A DNA stretch of 64,000 nt, taken from an uncultured Eubacteriales bacterium (GTDB taxonomy: Bacteria > Bacillota > Clostridia > Christensenellales > Aristaeellaceae). Made by a program: the position numbers and the translations under genes. A model generated the notes under the pieces. The model saw only the letters and a list, made by a program, of their open reading frames with translations. It was not told the origin of the DNA and did not search any database. The DNA lies in NCBI GenBank assembly GCA_902778995.1, contig CACYZW010000002.1, positions 17,746-81,745 on the forward strand, written 5' to 3'. Each line of letters starts with the position of its first letter. Within the stretch, counting starts at the first letter, position 1. Below are positions 53,477 to 62,319 of this stretch, one piece after another.

Positions 53477-53504
53477 GAGCGGCGTTACATTCGTAGCGCC
53501 GCTC
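53477..53504. repeat. GAGCGGCG hairpin, left copy
   Basis: GAGCGGCG and CGCCGCTC form a stem with TTACATTCGTAG-type loop sequence. A second copy with one base change lies at 53702-53728, so the two flank the 156-bp repeat. Confidence 0.7.
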
Positions 53505-53541
53505 AGACCGCTGACAAAGGCCGCAAACGCAAAAAATCCTT

Positions 53542-53697
53542 CCGAAAGAATAAGAGCGGAAGGATTTTCTGCTTGCTGTGTTGGCGTCGCCTGCAAAATG
53601 CGGTCATTTACGACGGGGTAAACTCCCTTTTGTGCAGGCTTGCCGCCTTGCCTTGCAGCCTTTTTCAGCGGCCTGCAGTCTGTTGACTGTGTCAACA
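53542..53697 (-). repeat. 156-bp dispersed repeat, copy 2
   Basis: Inverted counterpart of 46581-46736 (150 of 156 positions identical). Its right end makes a perfect 12-bp hairpin (53676-53702, CAGTCTGTTGAC-TGT-GTCAACAGACTG). At 53504-53530 a degraded second start of the same element lies in the opposite direction (CAGACCGCTGACAAAGG). Confidence 0.9.
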
Positions 53698-53701
53698 GAC
53701 T

Positions 53702-53728
53702 GAGCGGCGTTACGTTCGTAGCGCCGCT
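53702..53728. repeat. GAGCGGCG hairpin, right copy
   Basis: The same hairpin as at 53477-53504 with A changed to G in the loop. It sits 15 bases beyond the gpmI stop and could end gpmI transcription on the minus strand. Confidence 0.65.
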
Positions 53729-53742
53729 TTGTCTATATGGGG

Positions 53743-55302
53743 TTAATGAACGATCAGGCTCTCGCCCGTCATCTCCGCGGGCTTTTCAAGGCCCATCAGA
53801 TCCAACAGGGTCGGGCACAGATCGCACAGCTTGCCGCCCTTTTCGCGCAGCTTGTACTTCGGATGCTCCGGATCGATGACGATCACGGGCACCGGATTGG
53901 TGGTGTGCGCCGTGAAGGGGCCGCCGTGCACCTTGTCGATCATCTGGTCTGAATTGCCGTGATCGGCGGTGATGACGACCTTGCCATTGTGGGCCAGCAG
54001 CGCGTCGACGACCTTGCCGACGCACTCGTCCACGGTACGCACGGCCTTGACAGCCGCCTCCATCACGCCGGTATGGCCCACCATGTCGCAGTTGGCAAAG
54101 TTCAGTATGATGACGTCATACTTTTCCTCGTTGATGCACTTGATGACCGCGTCGGTGACCTCATAGGCGCTCATCTCAGGCTTGAGATCAAAGGTGGGGA
54201 CCTCTTCGGCGGGCGGAGAGGGAATCAGTATGCGATCCTCGCCGGGGAACACGCGCTCCTCGCCGCCATTAAAGAAGAAGGTGACGTGAGCGTACTTTTG
54301 CGTCTCGGCGATGCGCAGCTGGGTCTTGCCGCACTTGGAGAGGTACTCGCCCATCGTCATGTGCAGGCTCTCCGGCGGATAGGCAACAAGCACGTTGGGC
54401 ATCGTCGCGTCGTACTGGGTCATGCACACATAGGTCACCGGGAACATGCCCTTGCGGCGCTCAAAGCCCTTGAAGTCCGGGTCCACGAACGTGCGGGTGA
54501 TTTCGCGGGCGCGATCGGGGCGGAAGTTGAAGAATATGATGGAGTCGTTGGCCTTGATCGTGCCGTTTTCATCGATCACGGTGGGCAGCATGAACTCGTC
54601 GGTCAGGTGCTTGCCCGTTTCATCCACCACCTTGTAGGAGTCGAGGATGGCCTGAACGGGATCGCTGGCCTTGATGCCTTCGCCGAACACGAAGGCGTCG
54701 TAGGCCTTCTCGATGCGCTCCCAGGCAAAGTCGCGATCCATGGCGTACAGGCGCCCCATAACTGTGGCCACCTTGCCGACGCCCAGCGCCTTCATCTTTT
54801 CCACAAGTTCCTTGACGTACTCCCAGCCGGAATCCGGCGGTACGTCGCGTCCGTCCAGCAGACAATGCACCCAGACCTTTTTCAGGCCGTGACGCTTCGC
54901 CATCTCCAGCAGGCCATAGAGGTGCTCGGTGTGGGAATGCACGCCGCCGGGAGAAACCAGTCCCATCAGGTGGAGCGCGGAATCGTTCGCCTTGCAGTTT
55001 TCAATGGCCGCCAGGAGGGCTTTGTTCTCAAAGAATACGCCGTCCTGAATATCCTTGGTGATCTTCACCAGCATCTGGTAAACCACACGGCCTGCGCCGA
55101 TGTTGGTGTGTCCCACCTCTGAATTGCCCATCTGTCCGTCCGGCAGGCCCACGTCCAGGCCGGAAGCGCCGATGGCGGTGCAGCAGTACTTCTCCTTGAG
55201 AGCGTCGATGTGGGGCGTGCCTGCGGCGACGATGGCATTGGATTTGGGATCGTTTTCACCGATCCCGAATCCGTCCAGTATCAAAAGCGCGGTCGTGCTC
55301 AT
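53743..55302 (-). CDS. gpmI: 2,3-bisphosphoglycerate-independent phosphoglycerate mutase
   Basis: The 519-residue enzyme opens with LLILDGFGIG (metal-binding Asp), carries the catalytic Ser in GQMGNSEVGHTNIGAGR (near 60), the HSHxEH-type segment HSHTEHLYGLL, and late VITADHGNSDQM and HTTNPVPVIV with metal ligands. It interconverts 3- and 2-phosphoglycerate with Mn. Its start overlaps the tpiA stop by one base (TGATG), so it is translated from the pgk-tpiA-gpmI transcript. Length is standard (510-520). Confidence 0.96.
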   Translation of the reverse strand: MSTTALLILDGFGIGENDPKSNAIVAAGTPHIDALKEKYCCTAIGASGLDVGLPDGQMGNSEVGHTNIGAGRVVYQMLVKITKDIQDGVFFENKALLAAIENCKANDSALHLMGLVSPGGVHSHTEHLYGLLEMAKRHGLKKVWVHCLLDGRDVPPDSGWEYVKELVEKMKALGVGKVATVMGRLYAMDRDFAWERIEKAYDAFVFGEGIKASDPVQAILDSYKVVDETGKHLTDEFMLPTVIDENGTIKANDSIIFFNFRPDRAREITRTFVDPDFKGFERRKGMFPVTYVCMTQYDATMPNVLVAYPPESLHMTMGEYLSKCGKTQLRIAETQKYAHVTFFFNGGEERVFPGEDRILIPSPPAEEVPTFDLKPEMSAYEVTDAVIKCINEEKYDVIILNFANCDMVGHTGVMEAAVKAVRTVDECVGKVVDALLAHNGKVVITADHGNSDQMIDKVHGGPFTAHTTNPVPVIVIDPEHPKYKLREKGGKLCDLCPTLLDLMGLEKPAEMTGESLIVH

Positions 55303-56048
55303 CAGAAGTTCACCACCTGCGCAAAGTCAGCCGCCTTCAGGCTTGCGCCGCCGATGAGGCCGCCGTCGATCTCCGGCTGCGCCATCAGGCCCTTGACGTT
55401 GGAGCCCTTCATGCTTCCGCCGTACTGGATGCGGATCTTCGCGGCGGCTTCCTCGCCGAACTTGTAGGCGATGGCCTTGCGGATGACGCCGATGGTCTCG
55501 TTCGCCTGCTCGTCGGTGGCGGTCAGGCCGGTGCCGATGGCCCACACGGGCTCATAGGCGACGATCACGTTCTCCAGCTCTTCAGCGGTCAGGCCGTGCA
55601 GCGCCATCTGAGTCTGATACATGACGATCATGTCGGTGTAGCCGGCTTCACGCTCGTCCTTCATCTCGCCCACGCAGACGATGGCCTTCAGGCCGGCCTT
55701 CACGGCGGCGATGGTGCGCAGATTGACGGTCTTGTCGGTCTCGCCGAAGTATTGGCGGCGCTCGGAATGGCCGATGATGACGTATTCGCAGCCGGCAGCC
55801 TTGAGCATATCGGCGGAAAGCTCTCCGGTGTAAGCGCCGGATTCCTTGAAGTGAACGTTCTGAGCGCCCAGCTTGATGTTGGTGCCCTCGATCACGGGCT
55901 TGACAGCGGCAAAGTCAACGGCGGGCGTGCAGACGACGACATCGCACTTGGCGTCCTTTACCAGCGGAATCAGGTCCTTGACCAGCTGGGCGGCTTCTTC
56001 AGGGGTCTTGTTCATCTTCCAGTTGCCGGCGATGATGGGCTTGCGCAT
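55302..56048 (-). CDS. tpiA: Triosephosphate isomerase
   Basis: The 248-residue enzyme has Asn and Lys in AGNWKMNK, His in IIGHSERR, Glu in [11 protein letters not shown] and the closing GGSMKGSN loop and GGLIGGASL. It interconverts DHAP and GAP. AAGGAGGAG precedes the ATG at 56048; the longer open frame upstream covers the intergenic region and is not used. It lies between pgk and gpmI. Confidence 0.97.
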   Translation of the reverse strand: MRKPIIAGNWKMNKTPEEAAQLVKDLIPLVKDAKCDVVVCTPAVDFAAVKPVIEGTNIKLGAQNVHFKESGAYTGELSADMLKAAGCEYVIIGHSERRQYFGETDKTVNLRTIAAVKAGLKAIVCVGEMKDEREAGYTDMIVMYQTQMALHGLTAEELENVIVAYEPVWAIGTGLTATDEQANETIGVIRKAIAYKFGEEAAAKIRIQYGGSMKGSNVKGLMAQPEIDGGLIGGASLKAADFAQVVNF

Positions 56049-56127
56049 GGGAATCTCCTCCTTAAAAACGTCGATCCGTTTTGATTTGTCAGTATTTTGA
56101 TATAACGTTGTACCTGATCGAGGAAAC

Positions 56128-56221
56128 AGGGAACAGGAATCAGTGACCAGAAAGTGCCGCTGCCGCCATCCTATTTGAATTGCTGGAAAAGAAAGCGCGG
56201 CAGCTACTATTCCTGTTCCCT
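56128..56221. repeat. Inverted repeat between pgk and tpiA
   Basis: AGGGAACAGGAAT (56128-56140) is the exact inverse of ATTCCTGTTCCCT (56209-56221), with about 68 bases between. A large stem in the pgk-tpiA mRNA could protect or process one half of the transcript. A shorter CCCTGTTCCC repeats at 56225-56234. Confidence 0.55.
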
Positions 56222-56285
56222 TTTCCCTGTTCCCAGTTTGCCGTTCCGTAAAAAGCAATTGTTGAAAGAGGCTGCTTGTATCGTA

Positions 56286-57476
56286 TTACTTATCCAGCAG
56301 GCAGGCAACGCCGGGCAGCACCTTGCCCTCCAGGAACTCCAGGGAAGCGCCGCCGCCAGTGGAGATGTGGCTCATCTTGGAAGCCAGGCCCATCTGGGTC
56401 ACGGCCGCCGCGCTGTCGCCGCCGCCGATGATGGTGGTGGCGTCGGACTCGGCCATGGCGGTGGCGATAGCCAGGGTGCCCTTGGCGAACTCAGGCTTCT
56501 CAAACACGCCCATCGGGCCGTTCCAGACCACGGTCTTGGCGGATTTGATGGCGTCGGAGAACAGCTCGATGGTCTTGGGGCCGATGTCCAGGCCCTGCCA
56601 TCCCTCGGGAATCTTGCCCGCTTCGACGGTCTTGATCTCGGTGGGATTGTCGAAATCGTTGGCGATCACGGTGTCCACGGGCAGCAGGAACTTAACGCCC
56701 TTGGCTTCCGCGGCCTTCATCATGTCCTTCGCCATGTCGATGCGCTCTTCATCCAGCAGCGAATTGCCGATCTCGCCGCCCATGGCCTTGGAGAACGTAT
56801 AGGCCATGCCGCCGCCGATGATCAGGGTGTCCACCTTCTCCAGCAGGTTGGTGATGACGCCGATCTTGTCCTTGACCTTCGCGCCGCCCAGGATGGCGAC
56901 GAAGGGACGCACCGGGTTTTCCACGGCGTTGCCCAGGAAGTTCAGTTCCTTGCCGATCAGATAGCCGGCAACGGCGGGCAGGTAGTCGGCCACGCCTGCG
57001 GTGGAGGCATGGGCGCGGTGCACGGTGCCGAAGGCGTCGGACACGTACAGCTCAGCCATGGAAGCCAGCTCCTTGGCGAAGGCGGGATCGTTCTTTTCCT
57101 CTTCCGCGTGGAAGCGCACGTTCTCCAGCAGCACGGCCTCGCCGGGCTTGACCTCGGCGGCCAGCTTCTTGGCGGAGGGACCGATGACGTCCTCAGCCAG
57201 CTTCACTTCGAAGCCCAGCTTTTCGCTCAGCCGCTTCGCCACCGGCGCGAGGGAATACTTCATGTTGAACTCGCCCTTGGGACGGCCCAGGTGGGAGCAC
57301 AGGATCACGGCAGCGCCGTTGTCAAGCAGATACCTGATGGTCGGCAGCGCGGCGTTGATGCGGGTCTCGTCGGTGATGTTCTTGTCCGCGTCCAGCGGCA
57401 CGTTGAAGTCGCAGCGCACGAGAACCTTCTTGCCCTTTACCTGAACGTCTTCAATGGTCTTTTTATTCAGATTCAT
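56286..57476 (-). CDS. pgk: Phosphoglycerate kinase
   Basis: The 396-residue enzyme has [18 protein letters not shown], the [13 protein letters not shown] hinge and the C-terminal GGGDSAAAV and [17 protein letters not shown]-like segment ([10 protein letters not shown]). It makes ATP in lower glycolysis. AAGGAG precedes the ATG. It is first of the pgk-tpiA-gpmI set; gapA is not in the window. Confidence 0.97.
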   Translation of the reverse strand: MNLNKKTIEDVQVKGKKVLVRCDFNVPLDADKNITDETRINAALPTIRYLLDNGAAVILCSHLGRPKGEFNMKYSLAPVAKRLSEKLGFEVKLAEDVIGPSAKKLAAEVKPGEAVLLENVRFHAEEEKNDPAFAKELASMAELYVSDAFGTVHRAHASTAGVADYLPAVAGYLIGKELNFLGNAVENPVRPFVAILGGAKVKDKIGVITNLLEKVDTLIIGGGMAYTFSKAMGGEIGNSLLDEERIDMAKDMMKAAEAKGVKFLLPVDTVIANDFDNPTEIKTVEAGKIPEGWQGLDIGPKTIELFSDAIKSAKTVVWNGPMGVFEKPEFAKGTLAIATAMAESDATTIIGGGDSAAAVTQMGLASKMSHISTGGGASLEFLEGKVLPGVACLLDK

Positions 57477-57509
57477 AGCGGTTCACTCCTTAATCATTTT
57501 GATACTGTT

Positions 57510-57518
57510 ATTCTAACA
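57510..57518 (-). promoter_or_regulatory. Extended -10 promoter of pgk
   Basis: On the minus strand TGT-TAGAAT (hexamer 57515-57510), about 35 bases before the pgk ATG. The -35 falls in a T-run and is poor. Confidence 0.4.
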
Positions 57519-57633
57519 CATCGACAGGAAAAAAAAAAGGGGATATGCCGATTTGACTTCTATAAAATTTGCGTTGATTGTGTCGAAAAACGACAAAAAG
57601 CGTTTTCAGAGCGGATTACTCTTAACGATGGCA

Positions 57634-57642
57634 TGATATACT
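57634..57642 (+). promoter_or_regulatory. Extended -10 promoter of the ecf operon
   Basis: TGA-TATACT (hexamer 57637-57642) with a weak -35. It lies 24 bases before the ecfA1 ATG. Confidence 0.45.
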
Positions 57643-57665
57643 ACGTCCAAATCGGAGGATTATCC

Positions 57666-58499
57666 ATGAAAAAAACGATTATCGAAGCGCGCGACGTGTG
57701 TTATAAATACGACGGTACGACCGCCCTGGCCGTGGATCACGTCACCCTCACAATTGCCGAGGGCGAATTTCTGGCGATACTGGGGCGCAACGGAAGCGGC
57801 AAATCCACCTTCGCCAAGCTGCTCAACGCCCTGCTGCTCCCCACCGAAGGCAGCCTGACGGTCAACGGCATTGCGCCAGCCACCGAAGATGATTGCTATG
57901 AAATACGCAAATCCTGCGGCATGGTGTTTCAGAACCCGGACAACCAGATCGTCACCACCATCGTCGAGGAGGATTGTGCCTTTGGACTGGAGAACCTCGG
58001 CACGCCGCCGGATGTAATCCGAAGCCGCGTGGACGAGGCGCTGCACAGCGTCGGGATGACGGAATACGCTCAGGCCTCCCCCGCCATGCTCTCCGGCGGT
58101 CAGAAGCAGCGGGTCGCCGTGGCGGGCGTTCTCGCCATGCGCCCGAAGATCATCGTTTTCGACGAATCCACAGCCATGCTCGATCCCATCGGACGGCGGG
58201 ATGTGTTCGCCCTGGCCCGGCGTTTGAACGTCGAAGAGGGCATCACCATCGTGTGGATCACCCATTTCATGGAGGAGGCCGCGCTGGCGGACCGCCTGAT
58301 AATCATGGATAACGGCCGTGTCGCGATTGAGGGTGAGCCGAGAGCGGTGTTTGGCCAGACCGAGCGTGTGATGGCCCTGGGGCTGGACGTGCCGGAAATG
58401 ATGAAACTGGCCGCGATGCTTCGGGAAAGGGGCGTCTCACTTCCCGGGAATATTATGACAGTCAACGAAATGGCGGTGGAACTGTGCCGATTGAAGTAA
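57666..58499 (+). CDS. ecfA1: Energy-coupling factor transporter ATPase EcfA1
   Basis: This 277-residue ABC ATPase has Walker A GRNGSGKST, the Q-loop in VFQNPDNQIV, signature LSGGQKQRVAVAG and Walker B IIVFDESTAMLDP. The NPDNQ and DESTAMLDP forms are typical of EcfA1 (CbiO1), in which the catalytic Glu is followed by Ser. It powers uptake of vitamins or metals through separate S components. The ATG at 57666 has CGGAGGA; a much longer in-frame opening upstream is antisense to pgk. It overlaps ecfA2 by 16 bases. Confidence 0.95.
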   Translation: MKKTIIEARDVCYKYDGTTALAVDHVTLTIAEGEFLAILGRNGSGKSTFAKLLNALLLPTEGSLTVNGIAPATEDDCYEIRKSCGMVFQNPDNQIVTTIVEEDCAFGLENLGTPPDVIRSRVDEALHSVGMTEYAQASPAMLSGGQKQRVAVAGVLAMRPKIIVFDESTAMLDPIGRRDVFALARRLNVEEGITIVWITHFMEEAALADRLIIMDNGRVAIEGEPRAVFGQTERVMALGLDVPEMMKLAAMLRERGVSLPGNIMTVNEMAVELCRLK

Positions 58500-59350
58500 A
58501 ACACCTGACCCATGTGTACATGCCGGGAACCCCTTTTGAGGCCAAGGCCTTGAGTGAAGTCAGCCTGAGCATACGAGACGGCGAATTTGTGGGCATCATT
58601 GGCCATACCGGCAGCGGCAAGAGCACCCTTATCACCCACCTGAACGGTCTGGAGCACTCTGAACCGGGCGTCGTGTTCGTCAACGGCGTCGATCTGGGCG
58701 AAAAGGACACGGACCTGATCGCCATACGCAGGGTGGTCGGACTGGTGTTCCAGTATCCCGAGTACCAGCTTTTCGAGGAAACCGTGGCGAAGGACGTCGC
58801 TTTTGGGCCGACCAACCTGGGCCTGGACGCCGGGGAGATCTCCGAACGGGTGCAGACCGCGCTGAAGCAGGTCGGCCTAGACCCCGCAAGCGTATCTGAA
58901 AAATCGCCCTTCGAGCTCTCCGGCGGCCAGAAGCGCCGCGTCGCCATCGCGGGCGTGCTGGCCATGCGTCCGTCCATACTGATACTGGACGAGCCCGCCG
59001 CCGGTCTCGACCCATCGGGACGCAGGGATATGTTCGATTTGATCCGGGGCATTCACGCTTCCGGCGTCACCGTCGTGATGGTCTCCCACTCGATGGACGA
59101 TGTTGGCCGCCTTTGCGACAGGCTGTTCGTGCTGAACCGGGGCGAAATCGCCTATTCCGGTACGCCTGCCGAGGTCTTTGTTCACGAAAGCAAGCTCCAC
59201 GCCATCGGCCTGGATGTGCCGGAGTGCGCCAAGCTGGCCCGGCGCCTGAGGGACGCCGGCTTCGACATGCCCGAGGGCATCTATCGCACCGAGGACGTAT
59301 GCGCCGCCATCATGGACAATCTGACGCAGAAAGGTGACGCCAAATGCTGA
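58484..59350 (+). CDS. ecfA2: Energy-coupling factor transporter ATPase EcfA2
   Basis: The 288-residue ATPase has Walker A GHTGSGKST, VFQYPEYQLFEETV, signature LSGGQKRRVAIAG and Walker B LILDEPAAGLDP, the EcfA2 pattern. It starts with a GTG inside the ecfA1 end and overlaps ecfT by seven bases. It pairs with EcfA1 under the shared EcfT. No S-component gene is next to the module, as expected for group II ECF systems. Confidence 0.95.
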   Translation: MPIEVKHLTHVYMPGTPFEAKALSEVSLSIRDGEFVGIIGHTGSGKSTLITHLNGLEHSEPGVVFVNGVDLGEKDTDLIAIRRVVGLVFQYPEYQLFEETVAKDVAFGPTNLGLDAGEISERVQTALKQVGLDPASVSEKSPFELSGGQKRRVAIAGVLAMRPSILILDEPAAGLDPSGRRDMFDLIRGIHASGVTVVMVSHSMDDVGRLCDRLFVLNRGEIAYSGTPAEVFVHESKLHAIGLDVPECAKLARRLRDAGFDMPEGIYRTEDVCAAIMDNLTQKGDAKC

Positions 59351-60153
59351 AAAACATTACGCTGGGCCAGTATTTCCCCGGCGATTCCTTTATACACCGT
59401 CTCGATCCCCGCACAAAGCTGCTGGCAACCGTCGCGCTGATCGCCATCGTTTTTGTGGCCCAGGGCTTTTCCGGCTTTCTGCTCATCGCCGCGTTCGTCG
59501 TCGCCTGTGCCGTGTCCACGGGAATCCACCTGAAGTTTCTGATCCGCGGTCTGAAGCCGATCATGCTCATCATCATATTCACCTTCTTTCTGAACCTGTT
59601 CTTCCAGACCGGGGGCAACGAGCTTGTGCATATCGGTTTTTTGCGCATCACCGATCAGGGCTTGCGGACGGCCGCATTCATGGCGACGCGCCTGATCCTG
59701 CTGGTGGTCTGTTCTCAGCTGCTGACGCTGACGACATCGCCCATTGCGCTGACCGACGGCCTGGAATCGCTGTTCAGGCCGCTGGAGGCTATACATTTTC
59801 CCGCCCACGAAATCGCCATGATGATGTCCATCGCCCTGCGGTTTATTCCCACGTTGATGGACGAAGCGGATAAGATCATGAAAGCCCAGAAGGCAAGGGG
59901 CGCAAACTTTGAAACCGGCAGCCTTGTGCAGCGGGCCAAGGCGATGGTGCCGCTGCTGGTACCCCTTTTCGTGGGCGCGTTCCGAAGGGCCGAGGATCTG
60001 GCCCTGGCGATGGACGCCCGCTGCTATCGAGGCGGTGCGGGGCGCACACGTATGAAGCAGCTGAAATTCGGCAAAAACGACCTTCTGGCCGGCCTGGCCA
60101 TTCTTCTGCTGCTGGCGGCGGTCATCGGCCTGAACGCGATAAAAGCTTTTTGA
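59344..60153 (+). CDS. ecfT: Energy-coupling factor transmembrane protein EcfT
   Basis: The 269-residue membrane protein begins with GQYFPGDSFIHRLDPRTKLL, a strong EcfT signature, and has about five membrane helices. The coupling helices have the A-R-G motifs (KAQKARGANF and MDARCYRGG) that contact EcfA1 and EcfA2. AAAGGTG precedes the ATG. It is followed by truA, as in many Firmicutes (ecfA-ecfA-ecfT-truA). Confidence 0.95.
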   Translation: MLKNITLGQYFPGDSFIHRLDPRTKLLATVALIAIVFVAQGFSGFLLIAAFVVACAVSTGIHLKFLIRGLKPIMLIIIFTFFLNLFFQTGGNELVHIGFLRITDQGLRTAAFMATRLILLVVCSQLLTLTTSPIALTDGLESLFRPLEAIHFPAHEIAMMMSIALRFIPTLMDEADKIMKAQKARGANFETGSLVQRAKAMVPLLVPLFVGAFRRAEDLALAMDARCYRGGAGRTRMKQLKFGKNDLLAGLAILLLLAAVIGLNAIKAF

Positions 60154-60160
60154 GGGCGGC

Positions 60161-60949
60161 ATGCGCAGGATACTGTTGACGATCGAATATGACGGCACAA
60201 ATTACGCGGGCTGGCAGCGTCAAAGCAACGCGCTGGCGGTGCAGCAGGTTATCGAAGATGCGCTTTCCCGGCTGACGGGCGAGCGCGTCGTGGTGCATGG
60301 CGCCAGCCGTACCGACGCCGGGGTTCACGCCCTTGGGCAGCGTGCCCACTTCGACACGCACAGCCGCATCCCCGGCGAGAAGTTCAGCTATGCCGTAAAT
60401 ACCCTACTCCCGCCGGACATTCGCATACGGTGCTCCCAGGACGCCCCGGAGGTCTTTCACGCGCGCTTTTGGGCCCGTGGGAAGCGCTATCGCTACATGT
60501 TTTATGACGCGCCCCACGCGGGCGCATTGAATCGGTTGACCCATGCCCACAGCATCTATCCGCTGAATGACCGCCTGATGGCCCTCGAAGCCAGGGCGTT
60601 GCTGGGCACCCATGACTTTTCCGCCTTTGCCGCGAGCGGCTCCGTGGTCAAGGACACGTCGCGGACCATATGGCGGGCGGATGTCATTCGGACGGACAAC
60701 GACGTGTCGTTGATCGTTGAGGGCAACGGCTTTCTGTACAACATGGTGCGCATCATTGCGGGAACCCTGCGGGACATCGGCGCCGGCAAGCTGCAGTCCG
60801 GTGCACTGGCCAAAGCAATCGACACCGGCGACCGGTTGGATCTGGGGGTCACTGCCCCGGCCCACGGGCTTACGCTGATGGAGGTTTTCTATACGCTGCC
60901 GGACACCTGCGGCATCCCCGTGCCCCCAAAGGAGGTCGATCCGATATGA
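60161..60949 (+). CDS. truA: tRNA pseudouridine(38-40) synthase TruA
   Basis: The 262-residue enzyme opens with LLTIEYDGTNYAGWQRQ, has the catalytic Asp in GASRTDAGVHALGQ (near 52) and the late FLYNMVRIIAGTL. It modifies U38-40 in tRNA anticodon stems. GAGGGCGG precedes the ATG. It overlaps the next gene by four bases. Confidence 0.96.
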   Translation: MRRILLTIEYDGTNYAGWQRQSNALAVQQVIEDALSRLTGERVVVHGASRTDAGVHALGQRAHFDTHSRIPGEKFSYAVNTLLPPDIRIRCSQDAPEVFHARFWARGKRYRYMFYDAPHAGALNRLTHAHSIYPLNDRLMALEARALLGTHDFSAFAASGSVVKDTSRTIWRADVIRTDNDVSLIVEGNGFLYNMVRIIAGTLRDIGAGKLQSGALAKAIDTGDRLDLGVTAPAHGLTLMEVFYTLPDTCGIPVPPKEVDPI

Positions 60950-61419
60950 CGGTCACAAACGCCATGCGCCTGCTCACCCAGGCGGGCATCCCCTTCGACA
61001 CCGCGGAATACCCGGTGGACGAGAGCGACCTGAGCGGCGTGCACGCCGCCGCCATGCTCGGAGTCGATGCGGACTGCGTGTTCAAGACGCTTGTCGTGCG
61101 GGGCGAGCGCAGGGGCGTCTGCGTGTTTGTCATTCCCGTCGCCGAAGAGCTGGATTTGAAAAAGTGCGCAGCGGCAACGGGCGACAAAAAGATGGAAATG
61201 ACCCATGTCAGGGAGCTCCTCGGCCTGACCGGCTATGTGCGCGGCGGCTGTTCCCCCATCGGTATGAAGAAGAAGTACCCCACGTATATCGACGAGATCG
61301 CCACGCTGTTTGACCGCATTTATGTGAGCGCCGGACTGCGCGGGCAGCAGATCATACTCAACCCTGAAGATCTGCGGGCCTACACGGAGGCGACCTTCGC
61401 AGATCTGACCAAGAGGTGA
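60946..61419 (+). CDS. ybaK: Aminoacyl-tRNA deacylase, YbaK/EbsC family
   Basis: This 157-residue YbaK-fold protein contains VFKTLVVRG, the conserved lysine (KTL), GYVRGGCSPIGMKKK and a closing LNPEDL segment, which match Cys-tRNA(Pro)/(Cys) deacylases. It clears misacylated tRNA. AAAGGAGG precedes the ATG, which overlaps truA by four bases. This trans-editing role is inferred from family. Confidence 0.9.
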   Translation: MTVTNAMRLLTQAGIPFDTAEYPVDESDLSGVHAAAMLGVDADCVFKTLVVRGERRGVCVFVIPVAEELDLKKCAAATGDKKMEMTHVRELLGLTGYVRGGCSPIGMKKKYPTYIDEIATLFDRIYVSAGLRGQQIILNPEDLRAYTEATFADLTKR

Positions 61420-61425
61420 CGGCAA

Positions 61426-62088
61426 ATGCGCAGCTTCATATTCGACTTTAACGGTACGCTGTTTCAGGATACAGACATCCACCGCGCCGCCTGGAAGCGA
61501 TTCATGGCGGAGCATGGCATGCCCATCAGCGACGAGGATTTTCGGCAGAAGATGAACGGACCCGGCAACGACATCATATTGCGGCGCTTTTTCGGGGACG
61601 GTCCCTCGGATGCCGAAATCGACGCGCTGTCAGAGGCGAAGGAGCGCATCTACCGCGACATCGTTCTGTCAGATCCGTCAAGGCAGTCCCTGGCTCCGGG
61701 CGTCGTTGAGATGTTCGACGCGATGAAAAAACGGGCGATCCCCTGCTGCGTGGCGACGGCGTCGATCCGCGCAAACGTGGACTTCTACATGGAGGACCTG
61801 GGGCTGAACCGCTGGTTCGATTACAGCCATATCTTTTATATGACAGGGGAATTTCCGGGCAAGCCAGATCCGGCGATCTACCTGACTGCGATGCGCAGCC
61901 TGGCGTATGTGCCCAGTGAAACCGTCGTGGTGGAGGATTCTCTTCCGGGCATGCGCTCGGCGTTGAGCGCCGGTGTCGGCGGGATCATCGCCGTCGGGGA
62001 AACGGTTTCCCCCGATGAACTGGCGCAGTTTCCCAATATCGTGGCAAGGATTCAGGACTTCTATGACTTTGAACGCTTTTTTGCGTGA
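61426..62088 (+). CDS. HAD-superfamily hydrolase, beta-phosphoglucomutase-like
   Basis: The 220-residue protein has a HAD core with a helical cap (about 15-85). Motif I reads FDFNGT, so the nucleophile Asp7 is present but the usual Asp two residues on is Asn9. Motif II ATASI, motif III Lys in GKPDPAIY and motif IV VVEDSLPGM are intact. It probably acts on a phosphosugar or other phosphate ester; Asn9 could lower phosphatase activity. GAGGTG precedes the ATG. Confidence 0.82.
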   Translation: MRSFIFDFNGTLFQDTDIHRAAWKRFMAEHGMPISDEDFRQKMNGPGNDIILRRFFGDGPSDAEIDALSEAKERIYRDIVLSDPSRQSLAPGVVEMFDAMKKRAIPCCVATASIRANVDFYMEDLGLNRWFDYSHIFYMTGEFPGKPDPAIYLTAMRSLAYVPSETVVVEDSLPGMRSALSAGVGGIIAVGETVSPDELAQFPNIVARIQDFYDFERFFA

Positions 62089-62254
62089 TAGCGCGCCGTA
62101 TCATTTTATATTTATGCTGTGCGGGATTATGCGTCCTCATCATTGAGTGGTTCCGTGAATCAATATTGTCAAATTGCTATAACAGCATCGTCACTTTTTG
62201 GCACCCTTGACAACATGGTACAATGCCCTCCCGTCTTTTTGTGAAATCGCCCCA

Positions 62255-62283
62255 TTCACTTTTTCACTCGGTTCTGCTATAAT
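62255..62283 (+). promoter_or_regulatory. Sigma-A promoter of the msmX-like gene
   Basis: TTCACT (62255-62260), 17 bp, TATAAT (62278-62283). The leader to the ATG at 62320 is short. The remaining gap (62089-62254) is AT-rich without a clear feature. Confidence 0.7.
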
Positions 62284-62319
62284 ATCAATCAGGAAAAATA
62301 TTTGAGGAGGTACTTTCAT

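Noticed and set aside
53405-53695. Short frames on both strands across the hairpin and repeat region after glgB
   Set aside because: They consist of repeat sequence; the same codons recur in the copy at 46.6 kb, where they are only a run-on end of another gene.
56154-57665. A 781-codon open frame that runs into ecfA1, suggesting a long N-terminal extension
   Set aside because: The extension is antisense to pgk, low in plausible composition, and a ribosome binding site and ATG at 57666 match the family start.
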